A stretch of 64,000 bases of DNA. Origin: Hymenoscyphus infarciens. Its lineage: Eukaryota > Ascomycota > Leotiomycetes > Helotiales > Helotiaceae. Shown here one piece after another: positions 47,323-59,851 of the stretch (positions are counted from its first letter, which is position 1; the number at the start of each line of letters is the position of its first letter). The stretch covers positions 186,001 to 250,000 of the forward strand of contig LLCB01000010.1 of NCBI GenBank assembly GCA_001414345.1, given 5' to 3'. The position numbers and the translations under genes were made by a program. A model generated the notes under the pieces. It worked only from the letters and a program-made list of their open reading frames with translations, ran no database searches and was not told the origin of the DNA.

Positions 47323-48548
47323 ATGCTGTACTAGACTCTACCCACCCGCTAAGAAAAGAAAGAAAAAATCAAGTCATCTCTACCAATCCAACACTTCCTA
47401 GGTAACTTTGAGTCCCTAGTCGTATAGGTCAGGTTAGGTCAGGTTAGGGTAACAAACACTACAAACCAAAAACTATAAACCAAAAACCAAAAACCAAAAA
47501 CCAAAAACCAAAAACAGAGAGCAGAGCGCACCAAAGTCCTCCCAAGGAAAGCTTACAAGATTTGAGTGTGGAGAAGTGTACCTTCTGATCTCTTAAATAG
47601 TTATATGATCACATCCTTCAGGTTCTCTTCCCTGGGCGAAACGAAACGAAATGAAAACCATGACTTAGAATTTCTCAAGGTTCTCTTCTAGCTTAGCTTA
47701 GTCTATTATCTCATTTATATACTAAATAATATCGGCATCCTTCCTTCCTTGGAGAACGAATATAGACAGAGCATGTAAGGGAATTAGTGTGACGAAGCGA
47801 AGAACCACGTTCGAACCCTTTTACCTTGGAGAAGGAAAAACCGTGTATTCCAGTTGAAACCCCCCCCCCCAAGCTAACTCCTGAATTAAAAACGCAAGTT
47901 ATCAAAATCACTCAAGTCCTTGCGTTACCATCTCATCACCCGAGCCTGCACGGGAGAAGACTTTGGAATTTGAATGGATTCTCATTTTCAATTGTATATC
48001 TCATCCCTCCTCTCATCCCCCACCTCCTCACCCACCTTAGCTATCGCTCTATACAGCTAGCCCGCCCGCGCACCCCGCTAATAAATCAAACTATCTATAC
48101 AACCACCATAAAAGGAAAAGAACGAAAAAAAGTCGCGCGAGCGACGCAAAGGGTATGTAGCCAGCCAGAGTCCTATAATACAGTTCAGATAGTGAAAAAG
48201 AACGAAAGCAATAAACTCCAAGTAGCCGAAGTGATCCAGCAGCCTCAATCCCACCCTTTCCCCGAATCCGAAGTCCAATCTGTGATTTTTGCAGTGCCTC
48301 CCACCCCTAAACGCTAAGCAGAAAAAACAACAACAAGTAAAATCAAAAAGAGGCGAACCAGCCAACCCAACCGAGACCTTATCCATAAGTCGATCCGATT
48401 CTTACGCCCCAGTCGCGAATGAGGAGAAACTCTCCCTTTCACGCAGATATCTTTCCTGGACCTAGGCCTTCCAGCACAACACAAAAACAAAATGTAAAAA
48501 GCCACCCAAGTCAAGTTTCCGTTCGGCCATCCAAACGAACCAGCTCAC
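47323..48548. other. Intergenic; normal composition resumes
   Basis: Composition changes abruptly at the end of the MITE-like element. A 163-codon plus-strand frame (47826-48317) is low complexity and not convincing. Contains the CCAAAAA repeat. Confidence 0.45.
47476..47515. repeat. Heptanucleotide repeat CCAAAAA, about five copies
   Basis: CCAAAAA repeats in tandem, just after a GGTCAGGTTAGGTCAGGTTA stretch. The latter is only loosely telomere-like and I do not call it telomeric. Confidence 0.85.
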
Positions 48549-50964
48549 TCAATTCCTCCTTGACAAACTCCCCGCCCGTCCAATACCAAACCACTTCTTC
48601 CCCACGCCACCACTATTCTTCCCACTATCCGCATCCCCAGCCTCAGCAACCAGTTCCCCACTCTCATCATACGAAAAATCAGTAGGTCGTCGATTCGCCC
48701 CGACCCCCGCCGAAGAACGAGGTCGTTGCTGAATACCAACTGTAGGCGCAGGTCCCGAAGTTCGATTCCGTCTGATGGGTGGAGGCGTAGCTCTAGCTTC
48801 GTCACCAAACCCTTCACTGGAGAAAGTTGGAGTTCGGATAGATTGAGGTATCATTGGGGAAGGAGGGGCTTCAGATCTACTGCTTCTTCCAAAGATCTTG
48901 CCAGATAATTGTGAGATTTTGGAATTTTTGGCGGGAGAGATGGTTGGTGGTGGTCGAGCTTGGGTCGGAGTAGGAGGATCAACTTTATTTTGTACTTTTC
49001 GAAGCTTGGTAGGTGCTGAAAGCGAAGAGCGACGATCGGGTGGGGAAACTGTTCCTTCTTGACTACTGCTAAGATCGGTCATTCTTGAGGTTCGTGGGAG
49101 AACAGTATCGTCACTCCTTGGCTGCTCAACCATGCTGGATCGACGAGCGGCCCGATAATGATCTGCTGCAGCGTTTGAGGAAGCTGGGATATGTGCCGCA
49201 GTACTGTACATGACCTCAGGTCCCCATCCCCTCTCATCATTGTTGCCAAAGGTAAATAGATCAGGAGTAATCACACGTGTCGGACGTCGAGTTGTAGGTC
49301 CATTGTACATACTTGATGCACTCGAAACACTCGCCGTCTCCGTGAAATCCCCTTGAGTCTCCGTATCCCATCCATGGCCTTCACGTTTACTTGTGATGGT
49401 CTCACCAGCGCTTCGGGGCCGGGGGATGGAACTGGAAGGATAGCGATTATCGGATGGGAATGAAGATGTGCTATTGAGAAAGGTTTGCTCGCGTGTATGC
49501 GGATGTTCCAGTGCTGATCGATCACCTTGCAGCTTCTGAAAATTCCGTAACGTATCACTAGAGTAAGTATCTGGTGTAGGTGGAAGATTTCGCTGTTGCT
49601 CGAAGCTATCTTGGTTTCCCAAGGTGCGACGAGACGGTTCCTTGGCATTTCGCAATTCCCGTGAGCCAAACGGAGGTGGTTGTAGCGATTGCCCAGACAC
49701 GGATCGGAGGCTGTTGTTGTTATGCCTACTCAAAGTATGTTTCAACTTCTCCAAACGTTGCAACGGCGAATCAAGCTGCTCAAGCATGCTATTTATGGAA
49801 CTGTACTGGCTCTTTTGTAGTCCATTGTTAGCTCGAGGCGCCCGTCTTCCGGGAGCGACCGTCGCGGGCCGTTCATCAATCCATTTCTCCACCGATCTCG
49901 AGGCGCGGTGTCGTCTTGGCGGGGATGGTGACACTGGTCGTGGCGGACTATTCTCCATCTCCATGGGTTTCTCGCCATAGATGCTAACGAAAGAACTCTC
50001 ACTCAACACACTAAGACGTGGACTATTCATGCCATCTGCGGTTGATTCATCTCCAGCGTGTGCCAACGTTCCTTCGCTGTAGTTGCGTCTCGATGGAAGA
50101 TATAGACTTCTCAAAGCCTCTGTACCCTCACTTTTTTCGGACAAGAATGAGGGCATCCGAGGAACTGAATTGGCAGAACGAGTGGTTTGGCGATCAAATG
50201 CCGGAGGGGAGCTAGGAAATTCGGCGTCGTGTCCGGGTCGAAAGTAAGTCGATTCGTAATCGGCTTCTATTGATTGCACACGTTCCCTTTCTTTCTTCAG
50301 TTGATCAACCTCGTCCTCCAAACGCACAATGACGGTGACAGCTTCCTCCAGGGCTTGTTCTCTGGTCTCCAGCTCCCCAACCAGCTTCTCCATCTCTGCC
50401 ACAAGTTGATCGTTGATCTCCTCAGTTTCGGCTTGTTCCTCAATACGCTTTTCCGCAGCCTCCAACCGATTCTCGAGATCCTCTTGTCGTTGACGGCGAT
50501 GGTAAAGTTCCAGTTTCAAATCGAAGTTTTGTTTGTGTAAAGTTGAAGCTTGCTAGGAATTGTTAGTTACCTGGTTACAAGGTGCAGTGGTTCAAGCCTA
50601 CCTCTTCCATTGACTTCACTCCCATTCCTTTCACTCCACCCGAATGCGGTCTCTTGTCTTCTCTTGCGATGGGCGAACTCTGAACTTCTCGATCTTTCAG
50701 GTGGCTCATGTCGATACTACCCTTGCGCATGGCCCTCGAACTCTCGCCTTTTCGGTCCCTCAATCTTTCTTGTAACAGACTTGCTCCACCCGAGGGAGTG
50801 ATTCTACCATTGGAGTTGGGGTTCATCCGGGAAGGGAGATGGGCAGAGGAGCCATTGCTGCTGCTGGCGGGTGTCATTCTGGTATTGTTTGAGGAAGAAG
50901 ATTCCGGTCGTACTTCTGGTCGTATCTGGCGACTTCTTCGAGAGCCTTGACTACTATCCTCCAT
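48549..50964 (-). CDS. Coiled-coil protein with centrosomin N-terminal motif (Cnn_1N)-like segment
   Basis: Exons on the minus strand are 50602..50964 and 48549..50552, giving 788 residues. The 49-bp intron has GTAGGC and CTAG and joins KSMEE to QASTLHKQNFDLKLEL. That segment, then YHRRQRQEDLENRLEAAEKR, fits the Cnn_1N motif by which Mto1/ApsB/Pcp1-type proteins recruit gamma-tubulin complexes to spindle pole bodies or septal organising centres. A coiled coil continues to about residue 210 (EKLVGELETREQALEEAV). The remainder is disordered, Ser/Pro/Arg-rich, with repeated RRxS and SP sites and a basic C terminus ending RAGSLSRRN. The N-terminal 120 residues are also disordered. A microtubule-organising role is inferred from the motif. 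It is shorter than Mto1 and may be a distinct adaptor. Confidence 0.82.
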
Positions 50965-51752
50965 TTTGCCTGGTATGCAACTCTTGTTCTGATGTCTATC
51001 CAGTCGACCTGCAGTTCAATGTTTGTGGTTCAAGTTCTGTTGTTGATGGTTGTATGGTTCCTGAAATGGAAGGACCCTGGGCAAGTGGAGAGGAATTGTT
51101 GACGCCGATGCAATGTTATAGGCCCGAGGGAGGTGGTTGTGAGTGGAGGGCAGAGTGTTCCCGTAGTGGGGTGAAGTACAAGAAGGAGCGTCCTTGGTGA
51201 AATGGTTGGGTTGAGTTGGCGGTGAAGTTTGAAGTTCGCGTAGCTGCAGGTGGCAGGTGCAAAGTATGGTCAACGCGGTCAAGGTGAATCAAGAATTGGC
51301 TGGTTCGCTTGAGCTATTCGCTCGAAAAGGGGCGGTGGGAGAAGGATTGACGGTTGGCTGCCTACAGCAACTCTGGAAATGGGTGTTGGTGAGGTCGAGC
51401 ACTCGTTTGTTCATATCTTTACATTATGCGCGCGAGGAACGAGTGGAGGGCGGGATGGACTTGTACAATGCGACCCGGTGAGGATGCATTGAGAGTTAAT
51501 AATGATGTGATGTCGCGACGATGATGGATTGGAAAGAGAGGAGAGGAGGAGAGGAGGAGAGGAGGAGAGAAAGCTTCCACGGCAGATGGGACGACAGGTT
51601 GACTTTGGGTTGGAGCACAGTCGAGTGTTGGGCAGCAGCAGAATGAACCTTGACGGCACGAAAATTAGACTTTGTGCACCTGCAGCAGCACCTGCAGCTC
51701 CGACCTGCAATGCAATGCAATGCACTGCACACCCAAGCAAGGCAACGTTTTT

Positions 51753-51820
51753 CACAGGGGGTAGACATGGGGGGTAGACATGGGGGGTAGACAGGGACAT
51801 ACAGGGGTAGACAGGGGTTT
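51753..51820. repeat. G-rich minisatellite, unit GGGGGTAGACAT
   Basis: GGGGGTAGACATG recurs three to five times with decay (ending GGGGTAGACAGGGG). G runs of four to six could form a G-quadruplex on the plus strand; this is inference. Confidence 0.8.
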
Positions 51821-53825
51821 TGGCCGTCACGGCAGTTGGTCAATGAAAGCTCAGGCCTCGCAGCTGTCAGCTAAAAACAAGTTCGGCACCCTCTTGGACG
51901 AGAACTAACTTTAACCAAGTTCGATTTCAATATCAACCTTTCCTATTCGGGATGAACCCTTACACCTATATGATATATCTCGTACAATTATATCCTCCGA
52001 GCGCTGCAAGAGGACGTTCAACTGCAACAACATTTATTTCCGTCGCTGTGTGAGTGTCGGACTCTCACAGAATGGGCCACCATGGGCTCATGATCTCGAG
52101 CAGAGCGCCACAATTCACGCACCGAGATAAAACCTTTGCATTTCACAATCTGATCAGTCTGCCGGGCGCGAGTGAGTACGTACGTACGTATTCCTTCTCT
52201 TTTTGGCTACCTGACGAAGTACTTTGGATAGCTCGCCGACAAGGACTTCCTGGTCCGAGAAATAGGTACCTCCGCAACTTCATCGTCTCACAGGTTCATC
52301 CCGAGTCTCAAGTCCATTTCCCCTCGAGTTCTGACGTCCAACCCCACGAGTCCAGCGTCTTTCGATCCCCACACTGCACCAGCAGAACGGTCACACTCAA
52401 TCACAACCGTCGCTCCTTACTCCGTACTTCGCGGCCGCCGTCACTTCAACCACCATGGAACAATTGACCACTCAACCCAGTGTATTCAATAGCGGCCAAA
52501 TCAAGGGAATTACGCCCAACTTGCTTTTCCAAGGAGATTGGGGGGGATGGTTGTGGCTACGGGGGGGCGAAATACAAAACGCCCGACTCTTTTCCAACCA
52601 ACCGCATTCCAAAGAATCTATCCAGCATCATGACAGGCTGAAAGGCCAAATCCCACGCGAAGAATCACGAAAATCACTCAACGCGTCTCTACGAATTATC
52701 AACGCGTTCTAGGGGGGTCGTGCATCCATCACATTTCCAAAAAAAAGTGATGGGCCGCGCTATTGGTCGCGACCCACGGGAGCCCCTGGTGGGTTTTTTC
52801 AACCCTGCCTTGCACCGCACGGCCTCAAGTCCTGTCTCCCCGGAGAGTTTAAACCTGTTGGGGAATGGTCGAATGCGCTGATGGTCTCGGGAGGGCTCCC
52901 TCAAGGCCGGTCAACTCGGGCTGCTTCCAGAGTCCTGGTCTGCGGGATGGGTGTTGATTGGAGCTGTCACTGCTGCTGCGGAAGGGGAGCGGACCGTGGT
53001 GGGGGTGGGTGGGGGAGGGTTTGGGGCTTCCTTTGGTCCCGTCGTCTTGATGGATGATGGAGGGTGGAATTGGAAAGAAGAGAAAGGAAGAAGAGATCAT
53101 ATCTGGATAAGAACTGGACACTGGCACAATTGCAAACATAGGTATGGTTTGTATACAACTTGGGTATGCAATTTAGGTAACCTAGTGGTTATTGGAAATG
53201 ACTTTAGGTTCTCACGACAGTGGAGAAAGGTTCTGTGTTCCTACGTCTAAAAGGACACCTTTTTACCCCGCAAAAGCGTCGTGGTTGAAGCACGGAAGAG
53301 TCGAAGTTAGATCTTCAGATGAGCAGTCTATTATTCATCGTTGCGTCTTTTCAAGTTATTATTTATCTTGTCGCGTTCTCTCGACATCTTTTCCCTCGGG
53401 CTCCGAGCCTAGCCCTCTACTCTCGAAGATTCTTGGGAAGATTCCTCCCTGAGAAAGACAGAAGCTTGCCAGTGCCCCTATTCCGCTGACAATGAGCTAG
53501 GAGACACTAACGAGTTCAACTTGGAATATCATCAGTCTACAAAGTCGTATAGACTTATGCTAGACACTCATCTTCAACGCCTGAAAAGCTATCAAGCCAA
53601 TGTTTCGCAGGTATCGCGACTCCGCCAAATGCTACGCACACCTTACCGATGCCCCAGCAAATGAAGATATGAAAAGGATCTCCAGTTCTATGATGCCGAT
53701 AACAAATGCCGTCGTTTCCTATTTGCGTCGAATTGTTGCGATCCCCCTCCCCCCCAGCCGAAAGGAAAATAGGGTGGTTGGGAGATACCCCGCAGTTGGA
53801 TTTGATTTTGGGTTAGCAGGTATCT

Positions 53826-54200
53826 AGCGGGTAAACTCACAAATGTCGAGTTAAGCCAACAAAAAGTGCTTTGCGAGTAAGCTATCAATTATCGAGTAAG
53901 CAACTAGTTATCGAGTAAGCCAACAACTACCCGGTAAGCTACTAGTTAAGCTGTCTAATGGCGAGTAAGCCAGCAAGAGTTTGGGGGCCAAAACTGTTGT
54001 GGGTAAGCCATCGATTACACGATAAACTACTAAAAACTTGGGGGCCAAAAATGACGGGTAAGCTGTCAACTAGCGAGTGAGCGATGGAAAATATTGGGGG
54101 CTAAAAAGAGGTCGTGAGTAAGCTGGAAACCATCAGATAAGCTAACAAAAGTTTTGCGAGTAAGCTGCCAAGTTGTCGATAAGCTAACAAATATTTGGGG
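53826..54200 (+). repeat. Irregular repeat cluster with core GAGTAAGC and spacer TTGGGGGCCAA
   Basis: About a dozen units of the type [CG]GAGTAAGC, GGGTAAGC or GATAAGCTA, followed by CAAC/CAAT/AACAA words, occur every 20-35 bp. Four spacers carry TTTGGGGGCCAAAA-like or TTGGGGGCTAAA palindromic sequence. The same core occurs on the other strand at 12.16-12.24 kb. No coding frame explains the pattern. Confidence 0.75.
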
Positions 54201-56388
54201 GCCAAGAATTGGCCACGAATCAACTCGAGGTATATGGGATTTTCTGAGCGACTTTCATAGCATGTTAGGTTTGCTCGGGGATTTTTTTTGGAATTTTCAA
54301 GCCAATGTTTCTGGCTTTTTAAGTCTCGTGAGTCGTAAGAGAGAATAGGGGAATTGAGGGGTGAGTGATTTTGGATGGTAAATCTTTTTTCTCTTCTTTT
54401 CTTTTTTTAGAAATTATAGTTGATTGAATGTTGGGGGGTACTCGACTTGAGCATTGAGGAGAGAAATGATGACGGATGTGTCCGGTGAGGGTCTTACGTC
54501 GATGCTTAGTTGTGTTGGGTGAAGAAAAAGAGGGAAGGGGTGAGGGGAGATGAGGAATGTTGAGGTGAGGCGAGGTTCTCTTAGTTGTTCTTTTACTCGC
54601 TTCTGAGGTTGAGCGATACATTTGGGCGACCCAGAGCGGCGAATCACCACGGATTTCTTTTTACAATCGAAAGACTTTGTTAGTTGTATCTCGATGACTT
54701 CGGGGTCTAAGTCTTCCGGATCTTTTGATGCCCGGGTCAAGGCCGACGTCGCAAGAGGCAGTCGCAAAGGTGGCGTCGGTGGGTTGTTCTGGAGAGAGAG
54801 GGTCTAGGTCGTTCCTTGCCTCACTTCACCATCCATGGACGGGAGAGATTGCTTCATCCCTCTCACCTCGGCCGAGACATTTTATCCCGTCATGAGTTCC
54901 ACCCCAAAGGTTCATTTTTCATAAAGTACACTAGAGACATTTCTCGGTCGCGACTAGACTAGAGGGAGGAAGCTAACGAGATAGCAATCGGCATTTCCAA
55001 CCCACCTCTTCCAATATCAACATTGGAGAAGATGTCTTCCCTCTCCCAACGAAGGTTTAACGCACGAAGTATCTCTGGTAGCTGTGCCGTCTTCGAGACG
55101 TGCTCCCATTTCTGCTCGCGGCGCAGACAAATACGAGTCCATCGCACATTTTCCCGTAGGTTCATAGTAGAGGGGTCATCTCTGTCTAGTGGACGCCTGA
55201 GATCACAGAGTCGACTATAGGAGAACACTCTCAGAAGCTTTGGCTGGCTTTCGAGGCTCTAAGATTTTTTTCGGGAGAAATTCCAAGGGGCAAATTGATT
55301 ATGCTATGGATAATCTATGCTAGGAAAGAAGACTAGGTTACTAGACTCTTATAGATGGATATATTTTCGACTGGGTTTTATACCTGAAGTTACGATATTA
55401 GGCAAATAAGTTCCAAGTAGAGCAGTACCTTACCTAAGGTAGAGCACAGTCTGAATTGTCGAGGTCGAGGTTCTCCGTGGAAAGGTGGCGTTGGCGGGTT
55501 CCATTGCGCCAGATCCCAGGTCGTTCCTCCCCTCATAATCGCTCGGCCATGCTCCTCGAATGGATTTTTTGACGCACAAACTCTCTCCAGGATCTGGTCG
55601 ACGAATCATCTTTGAAGCGACCTCACTTTTTATCTCTGATAACGGCGATGGTAGTTTTGTTGGAGGGGGAGTTCAGACGAGACAAACTCAATTGTTCCCA
55701 AAATGGCAGCAGTCGATTTACACGAGGCCCACTGTTCCCCTGAGCCAAGTGTTCTAGCACTACAAACAGTTTAATGAACCCTCGAAAGTCGAAAGCATCT
55801 ATATGATACAGTTATAGGTTCGTTATCTGCGAAAATAAGCTTCGAGGATTGCGACTTCATCCGAGCTAGCTACCTCAAAGGTTTAGTGCCTAATAAAACC
55901 AGTTGGAAAACGGGAAAAATGGAGTAAGACTATGGGAACTTCATGTTCCCTAAAGAAACACTCGACAATACAGTGCTTCGAGGGTGGATGGCTTGACAAA
56001 TACAAGATCCGAGCATTCATGATCGCTTTTTGAAATTGGTTAGCATTTTTGAAAGGAAATGGTATGTTGGGGAACTTTATGAATGGAGACAAAGGCGGCT
56101 AACTTTAACCATTTTCAAACTTCTTGGTATCAACAAAGAGGAGATAATTGAGACGACGCCACAACCGCGACTAGACCGATGAAAGAAGGCTTTCTGCAAC
56201 CACAGAAAATCTCCCACCTTTCGAAAATTAACAATACCACTATTTAGGTGTTTTTTCTGTCCGCGACACATTCAACTACATCGGTTGCTATTTGGAATTT
56301 GCATATCCAAGTCAATTGGATGCCAAACCACGCCGAAAGGATCCCCCACCAAGGCACTTTTTGAGTCTGGCGCAAAGAGGAAGAAAAC

Positions 56389-59093
56389 ATGAATACCAGA
56401 GCTACCAAAAGACGTTTTACAAACGACGATGAGCCCCCTCCGCCTGCCAAGAGACAGGGAACGGGGAGGCCTGTGCTTGTATCTGTTGCAGACCCAACGC
56501 CAAAGAGGACAGCAATAAAAGGAGGAGTTGGAGCTCGGAAACCTAGGAGAAGAGTTGAAGGGAGGATGGGGATAAAAGGAGGATTTGGTAATAGACCTGT
56601 TCGACCTAGACCTCAGGGGGGAGGATTTACAACTACTGGTATGGGTGGTCCATCTGCTACTGGTCCTATACCCTTTCTTCCTCCAACAACACAACCCCCT
56701 GCCGCTCTTTTTCCCGCCGAGAACCCCATGATTCAACCCCCTACAAGTACATCTGCTCCAGCTGCTCCGGATGAAGAACCACAAGGGCCATTTATACAAG
56801 TCTATTACCCTGAAGGTCGTTTCGTAGGCCCCCGACCCATCCAAGTCGCCGCAACACGGTTCCAAGGCCAAGCACCCTACAAAATGGCTGCCGGTATAGG
56901 AGGGCGATTAAAGTCCCTCCAGGAATGGGAAGCATTCAGGGGTGACGGAATGTTTGAAGGAGTAGAGGATGAAGACAGAGCCGGTATGAAGTGTGAGTAC
57001 TCAGTTTCTTGGAGTAAAATGTCTTCTTTTGGTAGATCCTCGAGCTAAGACACTCTTCAATCTCGACACTTCCATCCTTACCCGACAGGTTCACACTTCT
57101 TCCGCTCCTTAAACCTCCCTCACGAAGTATACTGACTCCGAAATTCCGTAGATACTGATGAAACACATATGACTTATGTTATGCAGAGGAAATGGTTGGA
57201 TAGTGAGAAGTATTGGAATACGAGACTAGGTGGTGAGTGGAAGCAGGCGGCGAATGGGCGACGGTGGTTTGTTCCGCAATGGGAGGGGAAGAAACTTTTG
57301 GGGATGGGAGGGAATGGGGTGTGTATTCCCCGAGTTTTTCTTTCATCCACTAAAGGTTGTTTTGGGTTAATGAGACTCTGTTTTCTCCTCGGACAACTCT
57401 GTTTCATTCGGACATCTCCTACTATACTCCTGGAAATAACAAAGCTGACTCTGATATTTCTCACAGCTTGTAGGGTTATGGGAGAGAATTGAAGGCGGGC
57501 CGGAAGTAGACGTGGATGAAGGGGAGATTCCGATGATTCCAAAAGAGGTGAAAAGGGTGGCTGTTAAGCAGCAGAAACCTGGAGGCGAAGAAGATTTTGA
57601 AAAGGAGTGTGACTTTATGCGGTGGCTTAGCGGGAGGGGGAAACATGTTATTCAGATGTATGGGGCATCTTATAATGAGAAGGGACAGGGGACTTATGGG
57701 TAAGTTTTCTTTTCCCTTCTTTCCCGTTGTCTCACATGGGTTTGTTTATGGGGTGAGAACCGAATTAAAAACTATCTATCTGCCTTTGAAAGAAAATAAA
57801 CTAAATATATCAAAAAAGGGGCGCTGGGGGATTAGATCCACCTGGACAGACAGTTCAGAGAGTCTTCTTAGATTACTGTGACGGTGGAGATTTCGAAGAT
57901 TTCTCATTCAAATCTTATAAGTACGTCCAGCGCATTCCCCTACATATAATGTTAGTAGAGAAACTAATAACGCTCATAGGAGTTTTACTGCAGCAAACCC
58001 ATGCCCTGAGAGATTAGTTTGGTTAGAACTCCCACCCTTTCCCCATTGAGCACTTGTTCAAGCATTTGTACACGCTTAACTGAAAGTATCTTTAATGTTT
58101 TGAACAGGAAAGTCTTCGAATGTTTAGCTAAAGGATGTGCCATTTTCGAAAATGGTAATGAGTTTTCGTCGGGACCGATTGACGAGGAATTCCACGACGA
58201 AAAGGCTGTTCATTTTGATTTTAAAAAGGAGAATGGTCTGTCTCCTCTTTTTTCTTCCTTTGTTAATGGTTGCTGATTTCTTTGATCAGTTTTTGTAAAG
58301 AATGATGATCCCGAACATACGGAAACTCCCCTTCTCGTGGTAAGTTCCATTTGTAAGGAATGAGGGAAATTCAGACTTATAGGACAATAGATTGGCGATT
58401 TCGGATACATGGAGAAAGTTGGGAACCCTCCCATGGATCCGGATTACTACCATTACAAGAAGGGACATGGGACTGAAACTTGTTTTCCACCTGTAAGTTC
58501 GACATTCGTCTTCCTTTTGTAAATGTGTGTGTGAGGTAATTGATCTCTGAAAATTTATAGGAACAATACGAGCCTTCCCTAAGACAAACCTTCGGTATAC
58601 CAGAGTATCTCGGTACAGAAATGAATATATGGTATACTTTCGTACCCCTCCTCATCTCGAACACCATGCTAACTACAAGAACAGGGCCATAGGAAAAATG
58701 ATGTACCACTTCATAACCCGCGGCCGGGAATGCAACCCGGAAGCTTACGAGTGGAATAACGATCACCCCAACAGGAGAAAGCCTTACATATATCTTTACG
58801 CTCAACTCAACAACATGGATCCCGACAGTTGGATTCTGACACAAGGTTCCTTTATTCTCCAAGCTCCGTACTCGCATACATTACGCAGTTTGGTGATGAA
58901 ATGTTTGGCGTTGGATTGGCGTCAGAGACCCAATGCTAGACAGATATTGGTTATTGCCCAACGAGCTTTGGGGATTGTGGCGCAGGCGGAGAGCACTTTA
59001 GAGGGTATGGCTGGAGAGGATGCTGATATGATGGAACTGGATGCGGAATTGGATCAATTTGCAAGGGACAATGCGATGGATCTAGACGATTAG
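56389..59093 (+). CDS. Divergent eukaryotic protein kinase, ten exons
   Basis: Exons: 56389..56992, 57152..57318, 57467..57699, 57819..57920, 57980..58021, 58108..58235, 58290..58339, 58391..58492, 58561..58631 and 58685..59093, giving 635 residues with all junctions in frame. Residues 1-200 are disordered, rich in Pro, Gly and Arg (KRRFTNDDEPPPPAKRQGTG). The kinase fold follows: glycine loop GMGGNGLVG (assembled by splicing), VAVKQQ with the ATP Lys near 291, hinge-like FLDYCDGGDFEDF, catalytic loop HFDFKKEN near 418-425, IGDFG at the metal site, IPEYLG...NIWAIG for the APE and subdomain IX region, and CLALDWRQRPNARQIL at the end. Catalytic Lys, Asp, Asn and DFG are present, so activity is possible. 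The HRD Arg is replaced by Phe, so activation-loop control probably differs. The fourth exon start (after AAAAAAG) is the least certain junction. Fungi have many such lineage-specific kinases. Confidence 0.83.
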
Positions 59094-59851
59094 AAGATGG
59101 GGGAGTTGTGATGAGGTTGGAATGGAGCCTCGAGGGGGAATTAGGAGGGGGTTGAGTGGGGATGCATCTTCTTATTTCTTGCAAAAAACATGCGCTTTGC
59201 TCCGAGAACACCTGCGGTTTTCACAATAGTACGCCACAACTACGAAGGCCCCTGAAGCAATTTTTTTTATGGCATAGAAAGATTATGATTCATGGTTTAT
59301 TCAAGTGGTAGTTATAATACTTAGATAGTACTAATGCTGGTGTTATTGCTTCCACTAAGCTAGCGACTGTTCTCAGTGTAACGCCCAGGTTTCTGATACC
59401 GTTTTATATTTATAGTGTTTATAGGAATGATTTCGATCTTAAAGACCGCTATCTCGCGTGACCTGCTTATTAAGAGTTTGACCAGTTTCGATTTGGGGGT
59501 ATGTGTTTGTGACACCGTGATATATGGTAGACTTGGGCGTTCACTCGACAACATTGCCAAAAGTGCCCACAGTATTCCAACCTTCCCCCTATGGTACGCT
59601 TGAGCTTGTGGTGTTTTTAGCGGTCAACAATCAAATCAGTCATTAAAGACTCTTTTTCCTAAGAGGAGGATTGGTTTAAACACTACTTGTGGAGATTTAA
59701 GCGAGGTGTTTTGTGCCAAGGGGGAAGGAACGAGAGGAACTGTCAAGATCACGCTAACTCTTTTGGGCCTCCACCCGACTTCAACAACTCAAGTTTTCTC
59801 CCGCGACCACGCTTCTGAATACAATTGCTCTCCTCCGGCAAAACCTCAACA
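59094..59851. other. Intergenic before the 2EXR cluster
   Basis: 758 bp with only short frames. No recognised feature. Confidence 0.5.

Larger units (their letters stand above)
50965..56388. other. 5.4 kb stretch without a convincing gene
   Basis: Many overlapping frames occur, none with domain-like composition. An 85-codon frame at 52455-52712 starts in good context (ACCACCATGG) but shows nothing recognisable. Purine tracts (51535-51570), CAATG repeats (51704-51730), a G-rich minisatellite and the GAGTAAGC cluster lie here. It could hold long non-coding transcripts or decayed genes. Confidence 0.5.

Noticed and set aside
47400..47470. Telomere-like TTAGGG-type words (GGTTAGGTCAGGTTAGGG) near the end of the repeat block
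   Set aside because: Only one true TTAGGG with irregular neighbours, and genes continue on both sides, so there is no telomere or clear interstitial array.
47805..47820. GTTCGAACCC, resembling a tRNA T-loop/B box
   Set aside because: No cloverleaf or A box can be folded around it on either strand.
47826..48317. 163-codon plus-strand frame
   Set aside because: Composition is irregular, there is no motif, it is AT-rich with homopolymers and lies just downstream of the Cnn_1N gene on the opposite strand, probably in its 3' region.
52455..52712. 85-codon frame starting in good context (ACCACCATGG)
   Set aside because: No domain, signal peptide or splice partner. Kept only as a remark in the gene-poor interval.
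54770..55550. Similar words AAAGGTGGCGT and GGTCGTTCCT at about 54.77 and 55.48 kb, suggesting a duplication
   Set aside because: The similarity covers only two short words within about 60 bp and does not extend.
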